Positions 60,885 to 64,000 of a stretch of 64,000 bases of DNA are shown in pieces. Origin of the DNA: an uncultured Bacteroidales bacterium (GTDB lineage Bacteria; Bacteroidota; Bacteroidia; Bacteroidales; UBA932); assembly GCA_934695325.1 (NCBI GenBank), contig CAKUVD010000010.1, positions 79,879 through 143,878 of the forward strand. Direction: 5' to 3'. The position numbers and the translations under genes are program-made. The notes below the pieces were generated by a model that saw only the letters and a list, made by a program, of their open reading frames with translations, did not search any database and had not been told where the DNA came from. How positions within the stretch are numbered: the stretch's first letter is position 1; every line of letters starts with the position of its first letter.

Positions 60885-61747
60885 AGTTATTTGATCTTAT
60901 ACGAAGATATAAATGGGATTTGGGAATAGCTCTGGAAATAGAAGGTCATAGCTATGATGCTCCAAAATGGAATTTTCACATAGTGCGTGCTCCAAAGAAT
61001 AAATGGTATGCTGATCCGTTTATTTTAGACGTTACGGCAGAGGAAATTATTGTGTTGGTCGAAGAGTTTACTTACAGCGTAAATAAAGGACGACTTGCAA
61101 AGCTTGTTATTGATAAAAACTCTTACAAGGTGAGGAGTGAAAAGATAATATTAGAATTGACGACACATCTTTCTTTTCCGGCGATATTACGTATAGGTGG
61201 GAAAATATATATATATCCTGAGAATTCCGCTTCTGGGAGAAGTATTATCTACAGCTATAATCCGGATAATGATGCTATTTCGATATTAAATACTCTTTGT
61301 CATTTACCGTTAACAGATGCAGTCATTACTGAAATTGATGGACATAACTATATGTTCTCGACTAAAATACCAATACAGAATGGTCATGAATTAACTGTAT
61401 ACGAAGCAAATGAAAAGACTGACGATTACAAGGCCGTACAGACAATAACTTTACCAGATAACACTGCCAGGAGTGCAGGAGATTTCTTTATGGATGGTAA
61501 TAGGATTATACGTCCAGCCCAAAACTGTAATGGTGGGTATGGCGTAGGCATAGTGTTTCAGGAAGTATTCCAAGAAGATAACGGCCAATTTGTTCTCAAA
61601 GAGATGTATCGAAAATTCCCTCCAGATGATTATATAGGAATGCACACATATAATCAATATAAAGGATATACTATTGTAGATCTTCATATAAGACGTTATC
61701 CATTCTTACATAAAGTGCTTCAAAAAATCAGACATTCAATAAAATAA
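60881..61747 (+). CDS. Beta-propeller-like glycosyl accessory protein
   Basis: A 288-residue cytosolic protein with WNFHIVRAPKNKWYADPFILD and later SFPAILRIGGKIYIYPE, TDAVITEIDGHNYMF and RSAGDFFMDGNRIIRPAQN. This pattern matches the glucosamine-inositolphosphorylceramide-transferase-like (five-bladed) domain found in many capsule clusters, often as a fused or separate partner of glycosyltransferases or formyl transferases. Catalytic residues are not defined. Start overlaps the GT4 gene by 4 nt (ATGA). Confidence 0.65.
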   Translation: MKLFDLIRRYKWDLGIALEIEGHSYDAPKWNFHIVRAPKNKWYADPFILDVTAEEIIVLVEEFTYSVNKGRLAKLVIDKNSYKVRSEKIILELTTHLSFPAILRIGGKIYIYPENSASGRSIIYSYNPDNDAISILNTLCHLPLTDAVITEIDGHNYMFSTKIPIQNGHELTVYEANEKTDDYKAVQTITLPDNTARSAGDFFMDGNRIIRPAQNCNGGYGVGIVFQEVFQEDNGQFVLKEMYRKFPPDDYIGMHTYNQYKGYTIVDLHIRRYPFLHKVLQKIRHSIK

Positions 61748-61752
61748 TTATT

Positions 61753-62277
61753 ATGTTAAATCCATTAAGACGGCTCATTGATTTTTACTGGAGATTTATG
61801 GTGTCACCGGAAAGATATCTACGACATATAGGAGTCAGCATTGGTGAGAACTGTTTTATATCTACTCGCGAAATATCAAGTGAACCATATCTGGTGACTA
61901 TCGGTAATAATGTCCAGATAACGCGCGGTGTTTCAATACATTGCCATGGGGGGGGGAATGCCATAAGGAAATATTATCCAGATTTCGATGTCTTTGGAAA
62001 GGTGGTTATTGAAGACTGGGCGTATATCGGCGCTTTTTCGCAGATTATGCCTGGCGTGACCATTGGAGAAGGAGCAATCGTTGCGGCTGGCAGTATCGTC
62101 ACAAAGTCGGTAGCTCCACATACAGTTGTTGGCGGTAATCCCGCAAGAATAATAGGAACTACACAAGAATACATTCAACGCAATCTAAAATATAACTTAC
62201 ATAGCAAAGGAATGTCGAAAGAAGAAAAGCAAAAGTTCTTGATGTCGCTTCCCGATGATAGATTTATAAAAAAGTGA
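61753..62277 (+). CDS. Hexapeptide acetyltransferase with G9 tract
   Basis: A 174-residue left-handed beta-helix acyltransferase: hexapeptide turns start at ISTREISSEPYLVTIGNNVQI and continue through VVIEDWAYIGAFSQIMPGVTIGEGAIVAAGSIV, ending GGNPARIIG. The catalytic histidine is in IHCHGGGNAIRKY. Just there is a run of nine G residues (61948-61956; codons GGG GGG GGG). It acetylates a capsule sugar, using acetyl-CoA. A run of nine can change length by slippage and would shift the frame in the middle of the enzyme, so expression is probably phase-variable. Five-nt gap from the preceding gene. Confidence 0.88.
   Translation: MLNPLRRLIDFYWRFMVSPERYLRHIGVSIGENCFISTREISSEPYLVTIGNNVQITRGVSIHCHGGGNAIRKYYPDFDVFGKVVIEDWAYIGAFSQIMPGVTIGEGAIVAAGSIVTKSVAPHTVVGGNPARIIGTTQEYIQRNLKYNLHSKGMSKEEKQKFLMSLPDDRFIKK
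61948..61956 (+). repeat. G9 homopolymer inside an acetyltransferase gene
   Basis: Nine consecutive G in an AT-rich gene, reading CAT GGG GGG GGG AAT. In this window the only comparable coding run is the A7 in the DUF3244 gene. Length is now in frame, so this copy is ON. Confidence 0.85.
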
Positions 62278-62281
62278 AAAT

Positions 62282-62347
62282 ATGGAGAAACATTTATACC
62301 TCAATTCCGCAGACATCCCAAAGTTTTTAGTAAACATTAAAAAATAA
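62282..62347 (+). pseudogene. First codons of a capsule gene interrupted by an insertion sequence
   Basis: An ATG 5 nt after the acetyltransferase stop begins a frame (MEKHLYLNSADIPKFLVN) that stops after 21 codons inside the IS end. This spacing equals that between other genes in the operon, so it is the start of the next gene. The continuation past the other IS end (63620 on) does not resume in any frame without stops. Confidence 0.45.
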
Positions 62348-63620
62348 CTTGGTAAAAATTAAGACCTTTTGACGAGGTAATTCCACTTTGACAATACTGT
62401 TTGGAAAACGACACTTTTCTTAAGAGTGCCATCATAGGATTCGTCAATCAATCTTTGTATATCATAAGTTTTGTCATTGATGTCAACATACACTGTAAGT
62501 CCTTTAGATGTCGTGGTTTCGGCAGCCTGTCTGGCTGCATCCTCGAGTGATAGGAGCGGAGCTCCTCTCCAGCTTCGGGTTATCTGCGAGAACAGTCTAT
62601 GCTCTATGGGATTGTGTTTTGAACAATATAGAGGGTAATGCATAACAAGAAGATTCATATCAAGTTTGGAAGCAAGATCCATAATGTCCTGCTTGACAAT
62701 GCGATGGGAGCTGGAGTTGGAACCTCCGCCATCGCACAGAACGACTATGGTATTTGCGTCAGGATACTGTGCCCGCAGGTGCCGGTTCCATACCCTTTCT
62801 ATATTGTCGCAGACAAATTTGGAGGTGTCGTGACTCGTGCCTATCGTCATATAGCCCACATTCTTTGTCACATCGTAGATTCCGTGAGGGACAATCTGAC
62901 CATCGGAGAATGTCCCGAAATCGTGGTCAAAAGATTTCGGCTGACCAAGCGCCAAGACTTTTCCGTCCCTTTTGAAGTTCCCGATGAGTTCCTTTTTCTT
63001 CGTGTCAATGCTGATTATGGGAAGGCCTATCGCAGATGCCTTTTCCCTGACGTCTGCAATATTCAGAAACTGAGCGTCCCTGTCCTTGACATCCTTCATG
63101 GGAAGATCTTTTTTGAAAGACCGATGTCTGTATCCCATCCGCTTAAGCATTTGTCTGACAAGATATTCGGACACATTGCATCCCTCCTTGGACATCTCAC
63201 GAGTAATCATAGGCACGCTCAAGGATATCCAGACGACATCTCTGTCTTGAGGAAGACCGGCAGTGTGAGGTTCAATGACCAATTTGAGTGTTTCAAACCA
63301 TTCAGGATGCTTGTTCAGTTCCTGCTTTCGTCCTCCGCCAGGTCGACGGATGCTTCCTGGTTCAGGAGCATAACCGGAATTGATTTCATCAATGGAACTG
63401 TAAACTGTGTTTTTGCTCACGCCGAAAAATTGACTAACTTTGTCCACGCCGCGTTTACCCAAGGCGAGAGCCTCAGTTCCGAGATATTGTCTCTTCTGGT
63501 ATTCGTTGAGCGTAGACATAAACAACTTCTTTTGGGTTGTAAGCACTTCTGGAGGAGTTTTCGTAATCATTTAAAATACCTTAGGAAAGTATTTAAAGTT
63601 ACTAAATTTTCTCCAGTTTT
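62345..63620 (-). mobile_element. ISAzo13-family insertion sequence
   Basis: A transposase gene with imperfect terminal inverted repeats: AACTTGGTAAAAATTAAG (62346-62363) and, at the other end, the complement of AAACTGGAGAAAATTTAG (63602-63619), 13 of 18 identical. Exact outer borders and target duplication are not clear. It truncates a capsule gene. Confidence 0.75.
62359..63570 (-). CDS. ISAzo13-like transposase
   Basis: A 403-residue transposase with an N-terminal helix-turn-helix (GVDKVSQFFGVSKNTVYSSI), a basic GGGRKQ linker and a DDE domain of the Rhodopirellula/ISAzo13 type. The acidic triad is visible: IISIDTKKKE, VVLCDGGGSN and NPIEHRLF. The stop codon overlaps the left terminal repeat. 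The frame is intact, so the element may be active. A later ATG (18th codon) could be the start. Confidence 0.9.
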   Translation of the reverse strand: MITKTPPEVLTTQKKLFMSTLNEYQKRQYLGTEALALGKRGVDKVSQFFGVSKNTVYSSIDEINSGYAPEPGSIRRPGGGRKQELNKHPEWFETLKLVIEPHTAGLPQDRDVVWISLSVPMITREMSKEGCNVSEYLVRQMLKRMGYRHRSFKKDLPMKDVKDRDAQFLNIADVREKASAIGLPIISIDTKKKELIGNFKRDGKVLALGQPKSFDHDFGTFSDGQIVPHGIYDVTKNVGYMTIGTSHDTSKFVCDNIERVWNRHLRAQYPDANTIVVLCDGGGSNSSSHRIVKQDIMDLASKLDMNLLVMHYPLYCSKHNPIEHRLFSQITRSWRGAPLLSLEDAARQAAETTTSKGLTVYVDINDKTYDIQRLIDESYDGTLKKSVVFQTVLSKWNYLVKRS

Positions 63621-64000
63621 ATAACTTTATTTATTTGATAGTCAATTATGTAGCTATAATTTTTTGCTTTTTTTTGAGGTGCGAATTCTTTCCAATTGTA
63701 CGAACTTCCAATGGGTAGAATGCAGGCCCAAAAAAGTTCAAGTTATTTTTTAACGCTTACTTAGCTATTTGAGTTGAGCTGGGCATATTTTTATGCTGGC
63801 GAGCGATGGCTCGGCAAAAGTCCTAATCCTCAAGCTGTATTTTTTGTTTTGACTCCCAGCTTTTCTCTGCGATTTTCACCCTGTGGGCATGTGTCTCTTA
63901 CGCTTTTGAAGAGAAGCGCTATCTAAGGAGACATCTTGGTTGACACTGTGTTGTTAGAGTTCCAGATAAACTTGTTGTCGCGTATATAGGTTCAAGATAT
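63621..64000. other. Non-coding end of window beyond the IS
   Basis: No gene is supported. The only structure seen is a distant AGCTGGG / CCCAGCT pair (63777-63783 and 63855-63861) and a G/C-rich imperfect hairpin around 63797-63816. The capsule operon does not continue visibly into it. Confidence 0.35.

Noticed and set aside
62638..63624. A 328-codon frame opposite the transposase
   Set aside because: The transposase carries a DDE triad and HTH; the opposite frame has no recognisable feature and would extend past the IS end.
1..64000. CRISPR arrays, rRNA or tRNA genes
   Set aside because: No regularly spaced repeats, cas genes, rRNA segments or foldable tRNA were seen on reading.

Overview
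The window comes from a Gram-negative Bacteroidota chromosome, most likely order Bacteroidales. Evidence: promoters fit the Bacteroides-type -33 TTTG / -7 TAnnTTTG pattern, Shine-Dalgarno sequences are mostly absent, phosphofructokinase is of the PPi type (GGDD), Rho carries a long Q/P-rich N-terminal insert, and there are LptD, a PorT-like barrel, DUF4221, DUF3244 and NVEALD-like proteins, a TPR transmembrane regulator and a Wzx/Wzy capsule locus. A genus cannot be assigned; a mid-GC member such as Cryptobacteroides/Rikenellaceae-like would fit but is a guess.

Layout. (1) 1-8638: an accessory lipoprotein/secreted-peptide locus on the minus strand (DUF3244 protein with a frameshift in an A7 run, a small four-Cys NVEALD-like peptide, two DUF4221 lipoproteins, a CxxC lipoprotein, decayed pieces of a propeller and of an S26 signal peptidase, and two further exported proteins), facing a divergent TPR-transmembrane-HTH regulator across an intergenic region with three copies of AAAAGTTTTACA. 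(2) 8815-36827: core genes. pfp; ligA-yihY-relA/spoT-Ig-like lipoprotein-PorT-like-ispG; rsfS-ftsH-cdsA-psd-CNNM; birA; dnaA-pepD-rpe; amidase-mlaD; lptD; rho. (3) 36911-41443: carAB behind a leader that has its own promoter, a 26-codon leader peptide and a strong intrinsic terminator just before carA, which looks like an undescribed attenuator. (4) 41505-48032: a SotB-type exporter, secreted phosphoesterase, GH20 hexosaminidase and ROK regulator, a small sugar module.

(5) 48051-64000: accessory region. A tyrosine recombinase with atypical active-site boxes is followed by a GC-rich patch and the 5' stub of a FnlA/CapE-type dehydratase, then an AT-rich two-gene cassette: a four-TM membrane protein tightly coupled to a caspase-like protease. 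This cassette is the best candidate for an undescribed (possibly anti-phage, membrane-targeting) system. It is followed by a capsule operon: UDP-sugar dehydrogenase, epimerase, pyruvyltransferase, F420-dehydrogenase-like protein, Wzx, Wzy, GT4, an accessory sugar-binding/transferase-like protein, and an acetyltransferase containing a G9 tract (likely phase-variable). The next capsule gene is cut after about 20 codons by an ISAzo13-family insertion sequence. The final ~380 bases hold no recognisable gene.
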